Shown: one piece after another, positions 16,749 to 25,026 of the stretch | Layout of the letters: the number at the start of each line of letters is the position of its first letter | Position numbering within the stretch: the first letter of the stretch is position 1 | Assembly: GCA_039197065.1 (NCBI GenBank) | Contig: JBCCUL010000028.1 | Coordinates: 60,191 to 124,190, forward strand | Direction of reading: 5' to 3' | DNA length: 64,000 nt | Origin: JANQPX01 sp039197065 | Lineage (GTDB): Bacteria > Pseudomonadota > Alphaproteobacteria > Geminicoccales > Geminicoccaceae | Notes under the pieces: model-generated | Told to the model about the DNA's origin: nothing | Database searches by the model: none | What the model saw: the letters and a program-made list of their open reading frames with translations, nothing else | Position numbers and translations under genes: made by a program

Positions 16749-17627
16749 TCATACCCGACCGAGGGCGAAGCCCTTGGCCATGTAGTTACGGACGAAATAG
16801 ATGACGAGGGCGCCAGGGACGATGGTGAGGATGCCGGCGGCGGCGAGCAGCCCCCAGTCGAGGCCGGTGGCGGACACGGTGCGCGTCATTACAGCGGCGA
16901 TGGGTTTGGCCTCGGTGGTGGTGAGGGTGCGGGCCATGAGGAGCTCGACCCAGGAGAACATGAAGCAGAAGAAGGCGGTGACGCCGATGCCGGTTTTGAT
17001 GAGTGGCATGAAGACAGTCACGAAGAAGCGGGGGAGCGAGTAGCCGTCGATATAGGCCATCTCGTCGACCTCGCGCGGCACGGAGGACATGAAGCCCTCG
17101 AGGATCCAGACGGCGAGCGGGACGTTGAAGAGGCAGTGGGCGAGGGCGACGGCGATGTGTGTGTCGATGAGTCCCACCGTTGAGTAGAGCTGGAAGAAAG
17201 GTAACAAAAAAACGGCAGGCGGCGCCATGCGGTTGGTGAGCAGCCAGAAGAAGAGGTGCTTGTCGCCGAGGAAGCGATAGCGCGAGAAGGCGTAGGCGGC
17301 CGGCAGGGCGACGGTGAGAGAGATGATGGTGTTCAAGGAGACGTAGATGATGGAATTGATGTAGCCGGAATACCAGGCCGGATCGCCGAAGATTTTTTGG
17401 TAGTTCGCCAAGGTGAATTCGGTGGGGATCAACGAAAAATTGCTCAGGATGTCGGCGTTCGGGCGCAACGACATGTTGAGCATCCAGTAGATCGGCAGCA
17501 TCAGGAGGAAGAGGTAGAGCGCGAGCAGCAGGCTGCCGAAATTGCGGTGGAACCAGCTGGGCGACGCCGTCGCCTGGGTGGACTTGGCGCCAGCTGCCGT
17601 TGGAGCGGTGGGGGATGCCGTGGCCAT
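16749..17627 (-). CDS. glpQ: Glycerol ABC transporter permease
   Basis: 292 residues with a short Thr/Ala-rich N-terminus and six predicted membrane helices, of the binding-protein-dependent transport permease family (MalG/UgpE type). The EAA loop is visible as EVDEMAYIDGYSLPRFFVTVFMPLIKTG, which would dock on an ATPase subunit. ATG 17627 lies 2 bases after the glpP stop, so the genes are translated in tandem. It pairs with GlpP to form the channel. Confidence 0.9.
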   Translation of the reverse strand: MATASPTAPTAAGAKSTQATASPSWFHRNFGSLLLALYLFLLMLPIYWMLNMSLRPNADILSNFSLIPTEFTLANYQKIFGDPAWYSGYINSIIYVSLNTIISLTVALPAAYAFSRYRFLGDKHLFFWLLTNRMAPPAVFLLPFFQLYSTVGLIDTHIAVALAHCLFNVPLAVWILEGFMSSVPREVDEMAYIDGYSLPRFFVTVFMPLIKTGIGVTAFFCFMFSWVELLMARTLTTTEAKPIAAVMTRTVSATGLDWGLLAAAGILTIVPGALVIYFVRNYMAKGFALGRV

Positions 17628-17629
17628 AG

Positions 17630-18499
17630 CTATGCCTTATCTCCCGTGCCGACGTTTTGGAGCGCCTGGTAGAAGAGCCAGGAGAACAGGAGAACGATGA
17701 GGAAGTAGATGATGGAAAGCGCGGCAGCCGGGCCAAGGTCGAACTGGCCGACTGCGAGCTTCACCAGGTAGATCGAGAGGAAGGTGGTGCTGTTGCCGGG
17801 ACCGCCGCCGGTGAGGACGAAGGGTTCGGCATAGATGAGGAAGCTGTCCATGAAGCGCAGGAGGACGGCGATGGTGAGCACGCCGCGCATCTTCGGAAGC
17901 TGGATGTAGCGGAAGACGGACCAAGCGGATGCGCCGTCGATCTTGGCGGCCTGGTAATAGGCGTCCGGGATGGACTTCAGGCCTGCATAGGCGAGAAGGG
18001 CGACCAGCGGGGTCCAGTGCCAGACCTCCATGAGCATGAGGGTGACCCAGGCATCGAACGCATTGGCGGTGTGGTCGAAATCGAGGCCGAGCCCGTTGAT
18101 CGCTGCGCCGAACAGGCCGATGTCGGGGCGGGTGAAGATGATCCAGATGGTGCCGATCACGTTCCAGGGGATCAGGAGAGGGAGCGCGATCAGGACGAGA
18201 ACGAGGGAGACGGTCCAGCCTTTCTTGGGCATGGCGAGCGCGATGAGGACGCCCAAGGGAATTTCGATCAGGAGGACGAGGCCCGAGAACAGGAACTGCC
18301 GCCAAAGGGCTTCATGCAGACGCTTGTCGTTCAGGACTTCGATGAACCATTCGGTGCCGACCCAGAAGCGCTCGTTCGGTCCGAAGATGTCCTGGACCGA
18401 GTAGTTGACCACAGTCATCAGCGGGATGATCGCGGAAAACGCCACGATGACCAGAACGGGGAGGACGAGAAACCAGGCGCGGTTGTTTTCGGGTTTCAT
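17630..18499 (-). CDS. glpP: Glycerol ABC transporter permease
   Basis: 289 residues of the MalF/UgpA type with six predicted helices, starting at ATG 18499. The EAA motif region is the stretch from YYQAAKIDGA to PKMRGV. Expected partner of GlpQ. It is separated from glpT upstream by 462 bases without a gene, which is unusual because the rhizobial arrangement is tight. Confidence 0.9.
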   Translation of the reverse strand: MKPENNRAWFLVLPVLVIVAFSAIIPLMTVVNYSVQDIFGPNERFWVGTEWFIEVLNDKRLHEALWRQFLFSGLVLLIEIPLGVLIALAMPKKGWTVSLVLVLIALPLLIPWNVIGTIWIIFTRPDIGLFGAAINGLGLDFDHTANAFDAWVTLMLMEVWHWTPLVALLAYAGLKSIPDAYYQAAKIDGASAWSVFRYIQLPKMRGVLTIAVLLRFMDSFLIYAEPFVLTGGGPGNSTTFLSIYLVKLAVGQFDLGPAAALSIIYFLIVLLFSWLFYQALQNVGTGDKA

Positions 18500-18961
18500 C
18501 GGGACGTCTCCCGAACGCCGTGGACAGCGAACGACCCCGCATCGGTTCTGGAACGCGTCATACGGTGGTCGAATAATGCGGTAGCCGGGGCTTCTCGGCG
18601 CGTTGTCGGTGTCTCGTTCGAATGGGTTAGGTCACCACATCCGTCCGGCGGTGCCTGGCGTTCGGATATGGTGCTTCCTGTCTTGTCGACGGACAATCGG
18701 CTGTGTGACCAGAGCCTATGTCCGATGAACGTTGGCCAGCCTGGTGCAGCGGCGCATGCGGAGGATTCAGCGGCGGCTGCACCAATCCATCGATTTGAGA
18801 TCAGCTCCATACAACGTAGCTGTTGGCTTTGTTCGCGCTTACCGTTCCGTTTGGCGCCATGTGCCAGCGGTCGCGCTTTGGACGTCATAGACGATATCAG
18901 AGCCTTGTCGATGATGCCGACGCTGGCTTTCGATGTTCGGCTATTCAATGCGATAGCCATG
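18500..18961. other. 462-base gap inside the glp cluster, no gene seen
   Basis: Lies between glpP and glpT, both on the minus strand. Frames on either strand lack protein-like composition, ribosome sites and family resemblance. It may hold an internal promoter for glpPQUV, or be the remnant of an insertion or lost gene. Confidence 0.5.
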
Positions 18962-20047
18962 CTATGCCACCAGCCGATCGTCGGCGTAGATCTTAGTCCA
19001 GCGCGGCGGGAAGGCGAGATAGGCCTGTTCCGACGGGACGGACTGATCTTCCGGGAGTTTGATCGCCACGGTTTCCTTGCCGAGATTGGCGCGGACGATC
19101 TTGTAATTGCCGAGATCCTCGACGGTGGCAATTTTCGCCGGCAGCGCGCCGTCCTCGGGAGCTGATTTGAGCTCGAGAAATTCCGGACGGATACCAAGCT
19201 TCAGATCGCCGGTGGCATCGCGCGCCGCTCGGACCGTGTCGTGGGCGAGCGGCAGCGACATGCCGCCGATCTGAGCGACGCCACCCTGGAGCTGGCAATC
19301 CAGAAGGTTCATGCCAGGGCTGCCGATGAAGTAGCCGACGAAGGTATGGGCGGGGTTTTCGAAGAGTTCCTGCGGCGTGCCGAGCTGCACCACCTGCCCC
19401 TCATACATGACGGCGACTTTGTCGGCGAGAGTCAGGGCCTCGGTCTGGTCATGGGTAACGTAGACGAGCGTGAGCGCGAACTCTTCGTGGATCTGCCTGA
19501 GCTTTCGCCGAAGCTGGAACTTCACCTGCGGATCGATCACCGTGAGCGGTTCGTCGAACAGGATCGCGGCGACGTCCGAGCGCACCAAGCCGCGGCCAAG
19601 GGAGATTTTCTGCTTGGCGTCTGCGGTGAGGCCGCGCGCGCGTTTCTTGAGATCCGGCGTCAGCTCCAGAAGATCGCCGATTTCGGCGACGCGCTTTTGC
19701 ACCGCGGCCTCGTCCATGCCCCTGTTTCTGAGCGGGAAGGCGAGATTGTCGGCCACGGTCATGGTGTCGTAGATCACCGGGAACTGGAAAACCTGCGCGA
19801 TGTTGCGTCCCTGGGGTTCGAGCGGCGTAACGTCCTCGCCGTCGAACAGCACGCGTCCCTCCGATGGCGTCAGCAGGCCGGAGATGATGTTCAGAAGCGT
19901 GGTCTTGCCGCAGCCGGACGGGCCGAGCAGCGCATAGGCGCCGCCGTCCTCCCAGATATGGTCCATCTTGCGAAGCGCATAATCAGCCTCGTCGACCGGC
20001 TTTGCCAGGTAGGAATGGGCGAGATTTTCGAGGGTGATGCGTGCCAT
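18962..20047 (-). CDS. glpT: Glycerol ABC transporter ATPase with degenerate signature motif
   Basis: 361 residues; ATG 20047 has AGGGGG close upstream. It has Walker A GPSGCGKT (42-49), a Q-loop Gln near 88, Walker B AAILFDEP (150-157) and the switch His in VTHD (189). The ABC signature is replaced by LTADAKQKISLGRG (from about 130) instead of LSGGQ. A C-terminal MalK/UgpC-like regulatory domain follows. Together with GlpS it would power glycerol import as a heterodimer. The intact Walker and switch residues with a degraded signature suggest that this subunit contributes the hydrolysing Walker face of the one consensus ATP site. It is 115 bases downstream of glpS. Confidence 0.9.
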   Translation of the reverse strand: MARITLENLAHSYLAKPVDEADYALRKMDHIWEDGGAYALLGPSGCGKTTLLNIISGLLTPSEGRVLFDGEDVTPLEPQGRNIAQVFQFPVIYDTMTVADNLAFPLRNRGMDEAAVQKRVAEIGDLLELTPDLKKRARGLTADAKQKISLGRGLVRSDVAAILFDEPLTVIDPQVKFQLRRKLRQIHEEFALTLVYVTHDQTEALTLADKVAVMYEGQVVQLGTPQELFENPAHTFVGYFIGSPGMNLLDCQLQGGVAQIGGMSLPLAHDTVRAARDATGDLKLGIRPEFLELKSAPEDGALPAKIATVEDLGNYKIVRANLGKETVAIKLPEDQSVPSEQAYLAFPPRWTKIYADDRLVA

Positions 20048-20162
20048 ATCGCCCCCTAGTGGTATGACCACATCATTTGGTTCCCATCATGATGGCGGGG
20101 ATCGGCGAACGGCGGCCAACAAGGTGAAGGCCGAAAGGAGAACTTGTCCGTCGAACACGGCA

Positions 20163-21263
20163 TCAGGCCGCTCTCGCAGCGGCATCGGCGACCGGTGGCG
20201 AAGCCTTGAGCCTGCCGTCTTCGCCGAACAGGAAGAGGCGATCCGGCTTCAGATAGATCCTGATCGGCTCGCCCATTCTCAGACTGTGAACGCCTTCCTC
20301 GAGGACCACCCAATTGGCGCCCTCATGTTTCATGTGAATGAAGGTCTCGGAGCCGCTGACCTCGGTCAAATCGGCCTTCGCGGCGATTTCGATCTCGCCC
20401 TCGTCGCTCTTCGAAAGAGCGGCATGATTGGCGCGAAAGCCGAAGCGATAGCGGCCATCGGCGCTGTCATTCAGATGATCCGGAAGCGGCATGTCAATGC
20501 CGCCATCCAGCATCACGCGTCCATCGGCAACAGTGCCGTCGACGAGGTTCATCGGCGGTTCGCTGAAGACCTGGGTGACACGCACCGAAGCGGGATGATG
20601 AAAGACGTCGAGCGTCGGGCCCATCTGAAGCACCCTGCCCTCGTCGACCACCACCGTGTTGCCGCCGAGCAGCAGGGCTTCGGCCGGCTCCGTGGTGGCG
20701 TAGACGACGATCGACTTGCCGCGCTGGAAGATCGATTTGAGCTCGACGCGCAGCTCTTCCCTGAGCTTGTAGTCGAGATTGACCAAGGGCTCGTCGAGCA
20801 GCAGAAGATCCGCTTCCTTGATCAAGGCGCGCGCGATCGCGACCCGCTGCTGCTGACCGCCCGAGAGTTCGGCGGGCAGGCGATCGAGCAGGTGGTCGAT
20901 GCGCACCATGGCCGCTGTTTCTCTGACCTTCGCATCGATCTCGGCCTTCGCGAGCCCGCGGATGCGCAGCGGGGAGGCGATGTTGTCGTAGACGGTAAAG
21001 GCCGGATAGTTGATGAACTGCTGATAGACCATGGCGACGCTGCGCTCGCGGACGGAAGCGTCGGTCACATCCCTGCCGTCGACACTTACGCTGCCGACGC
21101 TCGGTCGATCGAGACTTGCCATCAGGCGCATCAGCGAGGTCTTGCCGGCGAGCGTCAGCCCGAACAGGACGTAGAGATTACCGGGCTCGAAGGTGAGATC
21201 GATGTCGTAGAGATGCTGTTCCCGGCCGACCGACTTACCGACATTTTCGAGCCGAAGGGTCAT
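20163..21263 (-). CDS. glpS: Glycerol ABC transporter ATPase lacking the switch histidine
   Basis: 366 residues; ATG 21263 overlaps the glpD stop by 4 bases, so translation is probably coupled. It has Walker A GLTLAGKT (35-42), a Q-loop region VYQQ, the canonical signature LSGGQQQR (133-140) and Walker B DLLLLDEP (152-159). At the switch position the sequence is YATTEPAEA, with Thr (about 201) in place of the usual His. A C-terminal regulatory domain follows. It is the counterpart of GlpT, with complementary defects. Confidence 0.9.
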   Translation of the reverse strand: MTLRLENVGKSVGREQHLYDIDLTFEPGNLYVLFGLTLAGKTSLMRLMASLDRPSVGSVSVDGRDVTDASVRERSVAMVYQQFINYPAFTVYDNIASPLRIRGLAKAEIDAKVRETAAMVRIDHLLDRLPAELSGGQQQRVAIARALIKEADLLLLDEPLVNLDYKLREELRVELKSIFQRGKSIVVYATTEPAEALLLGGNTVVVDEGRVLQMGPTLDVFHHPASVRVTQVFSEPPMNLVDGTVADGRVMLDGGIDMPLPDHLNDSADGRYRFGFRANHAALSKSDEGEIEIAAKADLTEVSGSETFIHMKHEGANWVVLEEGVHSLRMGEPIRIYLKPDRLFLFGEDGRLKASPPVADAAARAA

Positions 21264-22777
21264 GCCGCCTGCTCCGGGTCGGCATTGCGGCCGAGCCAGG
21301 CGCGAAGCCGGGCGGCCGTCTCGTCACTTATATGAAGGCCGAGCTTGGAGCGCCTCCAGAGGATGTCCTCGTCGGTCAGCGCCCACTCCTCGCGCATGAG
21401 ATAAGCGACCTCAGCCTCGTAGAGACCATCGCCGAAATGTTCGCCAAGCCCACCCAATCCGTCAGCCGTGCCAATCAATCTTTCGATGCGGGTTCCATAG
21501 GCCCGACAGTAGCGGCGCGCGAGATCCGGGGAAAGCCAATTCCACTTCGCGCAGATGGATTTTAGAAAGGCGTCGAAGTCGGCATTCTCGATGTCGCCGC
21601 CGGGCAGCCTGCTGCCGCCTGTCCATGGTTTGCCTTTGAAGCCCATGACCGGCTGCAGCTTTTCGAGCGCGTGCTCGGCGAGCTTTCGGTAGGTCGTTAG
21701 CTTCCCCCCGAAGATAGAGAGCAAAGGAGCCCCTTCCTCGGGGGCGTCGAGGTCGAAAACATAGTCGCGGGTCACGGCCGAAGCATTGCCGCTGGCATCG
21801 TCATAAAGCGGCCTGGCGCCTGAATAGGTCCAGACGATGCGATCCCTGGTCACCGGCTCCGCCAGATAGCGATTGACCGAGGTCAGGAGGTAGTCGATCT
21901 CGTCGTCGTCGATCCGGATGTCGGCGGGATCGCCGCCATGTTCCTTGTCGGTCGTACCGATGAGCGTGAAGTTCTGCTCATAGGGAATGGCGAACACGAT
22001 GCGGCCGTCGGGGTTCTGGAAAATATAGGGGCTATCGTGGTCGAACAGCTGATCGACCACGATGTGGCTGCCCTTGACCAGCCGGACGCTGCTGTCGCTC
22101 TGCTGATGCAGCCGGTCTTTGATGAAGCTCGACACCCAGGGACCTGCGGCGTTGACCAGCGCGCGCGCGGTGATCTTTCTAACGGGTGCGCCCCGATTGG
22201 ACGCGAGCGTGACCTGCCAAAGGCCGTTCGCTCTCTTCGCTTCGGTGCAGCGTGTACGGGTCAGGATTTCGGCGCCGCGCTCCATGGCGTCTTTGGCGTT
22301 CAGGATGACTAGGCGGGAATCCTCGACCCAGCAGTCGGCGTAGCTGAACGCCTTGCGCACATCGGATTTGAGCGGTTTTGCGGCGGGATCGGTCTCGAGG
22401 TCGAGCGACGTCGAGCCCGGCAGGCGTTTTCGGCCGCCGAGGTGATCATAGAGAAAGAGGCCGGTACGAATCAGCCAGGCCGGACGCTGTTCCGGGCTGT
22501 GCGGGAGGACGAAGCGCAGCGGCCAGATGATATGCGGCGCGGCGTTCAGGAGAACTTCCCGCTCGATCAGCGCTTCGCGCACCAGCCGGAACTCGTAATA
22601 TTCGAGATAGCGAAGGCCGCCGTGAATGAGCTTGGTGCTTGCCGAGGACGTGTGATTGGCGAGATCGCTTTGCTCGCAGAGAACGACCTTGAGGCCCCGA
22701 CCCGCTGCGTCGCGGGCGATGCCGGCGCCGTTGATGCCGCCGCCGACAACCAGAAGGTCGATGATCTCGTCGTTCAA
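21260..22777 (-). CDS. glpD: Aerobic glycerol-3-phosphate dehydrogenase
   Basis: 505 residues from TTG 22777, chosen because the protein then begins directly before the FAD-binding LLVVGGGINGAG, as in relatives; a GTG at 22801 would add eight residues. It oxidises sn-glycerol 3-phosphate to dihydroxyacetone phosphate and passes electrons through FAD to membrane quinone. Further signatures: STKLIHGGLRYLE and IGTTDKEHGG, plus the C-terminal domain around SKLGLHI. First gene of the glycerol operon, divergent from glpR. No glycerol kinase gene (glpK) is present in the window. Confidence 0.92.
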   Translation of the reverse strand: MNDEIIDLLVVGGGINGAGIARDAAGRGLKVVLCEQSDLANHTSSASTKLIHGGLRYLEYYEFRLVREALIEREVLLNAAPHIIWPLRFVLPHSPEQRPAWLIRTGLFLYDHLGGRKRLPGSTSLDLETDPAAKPLKSDVRKAFSYADCWVEDSRLVILNAKDAMERGAEILTRTRCTEAKRANGLWQVTLASNRGAPVRKITARALVNAAGPWVSSFIKDRLHQQSDSSVRLVKGSHIVVDQLFDHDSPYIFQNPDGRIVFAIPYEQNFTLIGTTDKEHGGDPADIRIDDDEIDYLLTSVNRYLAEPVTRDRIVWTYSGARPLYDDASGNASAVTRDYVFDLDAPEEGAPLLSIFGGKLTTYRKLAEHALEKLQPVMGFKGKPWTGGSRLPGGDIENADFDAFLKSICAKWNWLSPDLARRYCRAYGTRIERLIGTADGLGGLGEHFGDGLYEAEVAYLMREEWALTDEDILWRRSKLGLHISDETAARLRAWLGRNADPEQAA

Positions 22778-22884
22778 GCCGTCCAGCCCCCGTTTGCACA
22801 CGCTTCACGTGTCTGCGCCCGCTTGATCGGACGTCTTCGAAAGACTGTCAGCAATTTTCGATATTTTCGCAAGTGAAAATTTCC

Positions 22885-22962
22885 ATGTTCGTTTTCGTTC
22901 ATTTTGACGGGAAATATGGCGTAATGAAGATAGATCTGGCTAAGATGTTCGAATTCGTACGG
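22885..22962. promoter_or_regulatory. Two candidate GlpR operators between glpD and glpR
   Basis: ATGTTCGTTTTCGTTCAT (22885-22902) matches the enterobacterial GlpR consensus (ATGTTCG, four AT-rich bases, then CGAACAT), as I recall it, at about 15 of 18 positions. A second, weaker copy starts exactly 60 bases further (22945: ATGTTCGAATTCGTAC). Their place between divergent glpD and glpR fits repression of both promoters. Confidence 0.55.
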
Positions 22963-22975
22963 AAAAGAACGGCCC

Positions 22976-23761
22976 ATGCCGATGGAACGGTCCACACCGA
23001 TGAATTCGACAAGACGCGGCGAGATCGTCGACCTGGCCCGGCAGGCGGGTTTCGTGTCGATCGATTACCTGGCCGATCGGTTTCAGGTCACGCCGCAGAC
23101 GATACGACGGGATATCAACGAACTCTGCGACCAGGGCGTGCTGGAGCGACTGCATGGCGGCGCCCGGCTACCGTCCAGCACGGAAAACCTCGCCTATCCC
23201 GAGCGGCAGATTCTCTTCCATGAGGAAAAGCAGGGAATCGCGCGACTGGTGGCGGAGCATGTGCCGGACCACGCCTCCCTCTTCATCAATATCGGCACGA
23301 CCACCGAGGCAATCGCCGAGGCCCTCCTGAACCATCAGGGGCTTTCAGTGATCACCAACAATCTGAACGTGGCGTCGATCCTCTCAGCCAATCCCGACTT
23401 TCGGGTGATCATCGCCGGCGGCCAGGTGCGCCATCACGATCGGGGCATCGTCGGCGAGGCAACGCTCGATCTGATCCGCCAGTTCAAGGTGGATATCGGC
23501 ATCATCGGCATCAGCGCAATCGAAGAAGATGGAGCGCTGCTTGACTTCGACTACCGTGAAGTGCGCGTCGCCCAGGCGATCCTGGAGAATTCCCGGAAGG
23601 TGTTTCTGGCGGCCGACCACAGCAAATTCGGCCGAAGCGCCATGGCCCGCCTTGGCTCGATCGAGCAGGTGGACACGTTCTTCACGGATCAGGCGCCGCC
23701 GGCGCCGGTGGTTGACAGGCTGGCGGCGGCGGGGACGGAGGTGTTCGTCTCGGGACGGTAA
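22976..23761 (+). CDS. glpR: DeoR-family glycerol repressor
   Basis: 261 residues from ATG 22976 (ATGs at 22982 and 23000 are also in frame). The N-terminal winged helix-turn-helix carries the DeoR pattern: RRGEIVDLARQAG, then VTPQTIRRDINELCDQGVL and RLHGGA. The C-terminal sugar-phosphate sensor domain follows, with NIGTTTEAIAEAL and the conserved AADHSKFGR. Known relatives repress glp genes until glycerol 3-phosphate binds. Divergence from glpD and the operator-like sites support this role here. Confidence 0.88.
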   Translation: MPMERSTPMNSTRRGEIVDLARQAGFVSIDYLADRFQVTPQTIRRDINELCDQGVLERLHGGARLPSSTENLAYPERQILFHEEKQGIARLVAEHVPDHASLFINIGTTTEAIAEALLNHQGLSVITNNLNVASILSANPDFRVIIAGGQVRHHDRGIVGEATLDLIRQFKVDIGIIGISAIEEDGALLDFDYREVRVAQAILENSRKVFLAADHSKFGRSAMARLGSIEQVDTFFTDQAPPAPVVDRLAAAGTEVFVSGR

Positions 23762-23787
23762 CCGGCGTCTGGCCGATCAGCGGACCG

Positions 23788-24141
23788 TCAGGCGGGCCCC
23801 ATGTTGCGATGGGGCAAAGCGTCGGGGTCGGGATCGAAAGTGATGGTGAGAGACGTCGGGGTCTGTTCGAAGTCCCAGGAATAGCCGGCGCTGTTGACGG
23901 CAGCGCTCAAACAACCGATGACGTCGCCGGTGACGACGCTGTCCTTCAGCCCTCGAAAGAAACCGCGCTCATCCCACTCTCCTTGATAGATGCGGAGCCA
24001 CCGCCCGAGGGCTTCCTTGTGAGGAAACTCGCTGTCGGCATGAATGTCGAAGCGCTGACGCGCCGCGATGCAGGCATCGACCTGCTGCCTGATAGACAGT
24101 TCACTCGCCGAGATGGAGATGGCGTCATCACTTACGGTCAT
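23788..24141 (-). CDS. Unknown protein, coupled partner of the cysteine-rich gene
   Basis: 117 residues from ATG 24141, which overlaps the upstream stop as ATGA, so translation is coupled. No family recognised. It has mixed helix and strand content, several Trp and Phe residues (GRWLRIYQGEW, YSWDFE) and an acidic overall character, and would be cytoplasmic. The tight coupling to a Cys-rich protein suggests that the two products act together, for instance as a complex or as an effector and its binder. That is inference from gene order only. Confidence 0.6.
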   Translation of the reverse strand: MTVSDDAISISASELSIRQQVDACIAARQRFDIHADSEFPHKEALGRWLRIYQGEWDERGFFRGLKDSVVTGDVIGCLSAAVNSAGYSWDFEQTPTSLTITFDPDPDALPHRNMGPA

Positions 24142-24743
24142 TGCGATCCATTCGCGATCAAGCCGGAGGCGCGGCAAAGAGCGTAGGCAGCGAAGCAACC
24201 GGCATAGCAGGCACCCTTGGCGATGATTTTGACCTTGGAGGTCGGCGCTATCTTAGCACAGGTCTCATTGCATTTCTGGTGGGCGATTTCACAAGCCACC
24301 TCAAGATCCGGCTTTGGCTTTGTCTGTGGCAATCGCTCCGGCACGCCGACTTCAGGCTTCGTGTCTTGCGGCGTCGGCTGTTGAATTTTGCCGTCAGGGC
24401 CGAAGACCACATCAGGCTTGACCGGCGGTTCGGCGCCTTTGGCGCCATCCGTCTTCGGCGGCGGTCGCTTCTTGCCGCCTGCGACATAGTGAAGAAGATC
24501 GGACGTCTCTGCGTCACCTTCCTTTTGCACCAGAAACAGAGGCTTGCCTATCGCGGCGTCGGCGTCCTGGAGTTTCCGGCCTTGATCCTCGACGCTTGGT
24601 TGAGGAGGAGGCTGCACTGCGGAGTCGGGCGACGACGGAGTCGCAAAGACCGCGAGATCGGCTTTCGTCGGCAAATCCCGAAGCCCGGCCATGTCGCTCG
24701 ACTGGGCTCCGGAAGTCATTGCGTTAAGGGCTTCTAGCGGCAT
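24138..24743 (-). CDS. Unknown protein with proline-rich linker and mirror-symmetric cysteine motif
   Basis: 201 residues from ATG 24743. No signal peptide is apparent. The first 140 or so residues are low-complexity, rich in Pro, Lys and Gln. The C-terminal 50 residues carry six cysteines spaced CX6CX3C-X16-CX3CX6C, a mirror-image pattern that would place cysteines on facing sides of two helices, as in helical hairpins held by disulfides or a metal. This implies an oxidised, secreted or metal-bound state, but no export signal is seen. Upstream DNA is AT-rich. Family not recognised. Confidence 0.62.
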   Translation of the reverse strand: MPLEALNAMTSGAQSSDMAGLRDLPTKADLAVFATPSSPDSAVQPPPQPSVEDQGRKLQDADAAIGKPLFLVQKEGDAETSDLLHYVAGGKKRPPPKTDGAKGAEPPVKPDVVFGPDGKIQQPTPQDTKPEVGVPERLPQTKPKPDLEVACEIAHQKCNETCAKIAPTSKVKIIAKGACYAGCFAAYALCRASGLIANGSQ

Positions 24744-24971
24744 GTTCCTATCAATTTCATCATGATTGAAAGAATCTGAAAAATCTTGGAATTAACAAAA
24801 TAAAAAATTGAATTGATTGGATCAAGGCGATGTCTAATTGACATGTTTATTGGAGTTCCGCCTCGGGGTTGGGATTTCAGTTCGTTCCCCGGGTCGTTAC
24901 GCACAAGTTTTGGCCGGCGCGTCCAGCAGCGCCCTTGATCTTGTGGGGGGCATCACCATAACAGCGATAGG

Positions 24972-24993
24972 GTCAACGAGGTCGCCGAGCGAC
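24972..24993. repeat. Short dispersed repeat, copy 1 (upstream of trpS)
   Basis: GTCAACGAGGTCGCC followed by GAGCGAC; the 3' part forms a GTCGC/GCGAC mini-hairpin. It lies 34 bases before trpS. Two further copies occur at 27205-27256. Confidence 0.5.
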
Positions 24994-25026
24994 CGACATC
25001 CTCTCGATTGAAGAAAGCGTAATGCG

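Noticed and set aside
17657..19165. 502-codon plus-strand frame across glpP and the glp gap
   Set aside because: Antisense of glpP; composition Glu/Asp/Gly shadow-like, no recognisable domain.
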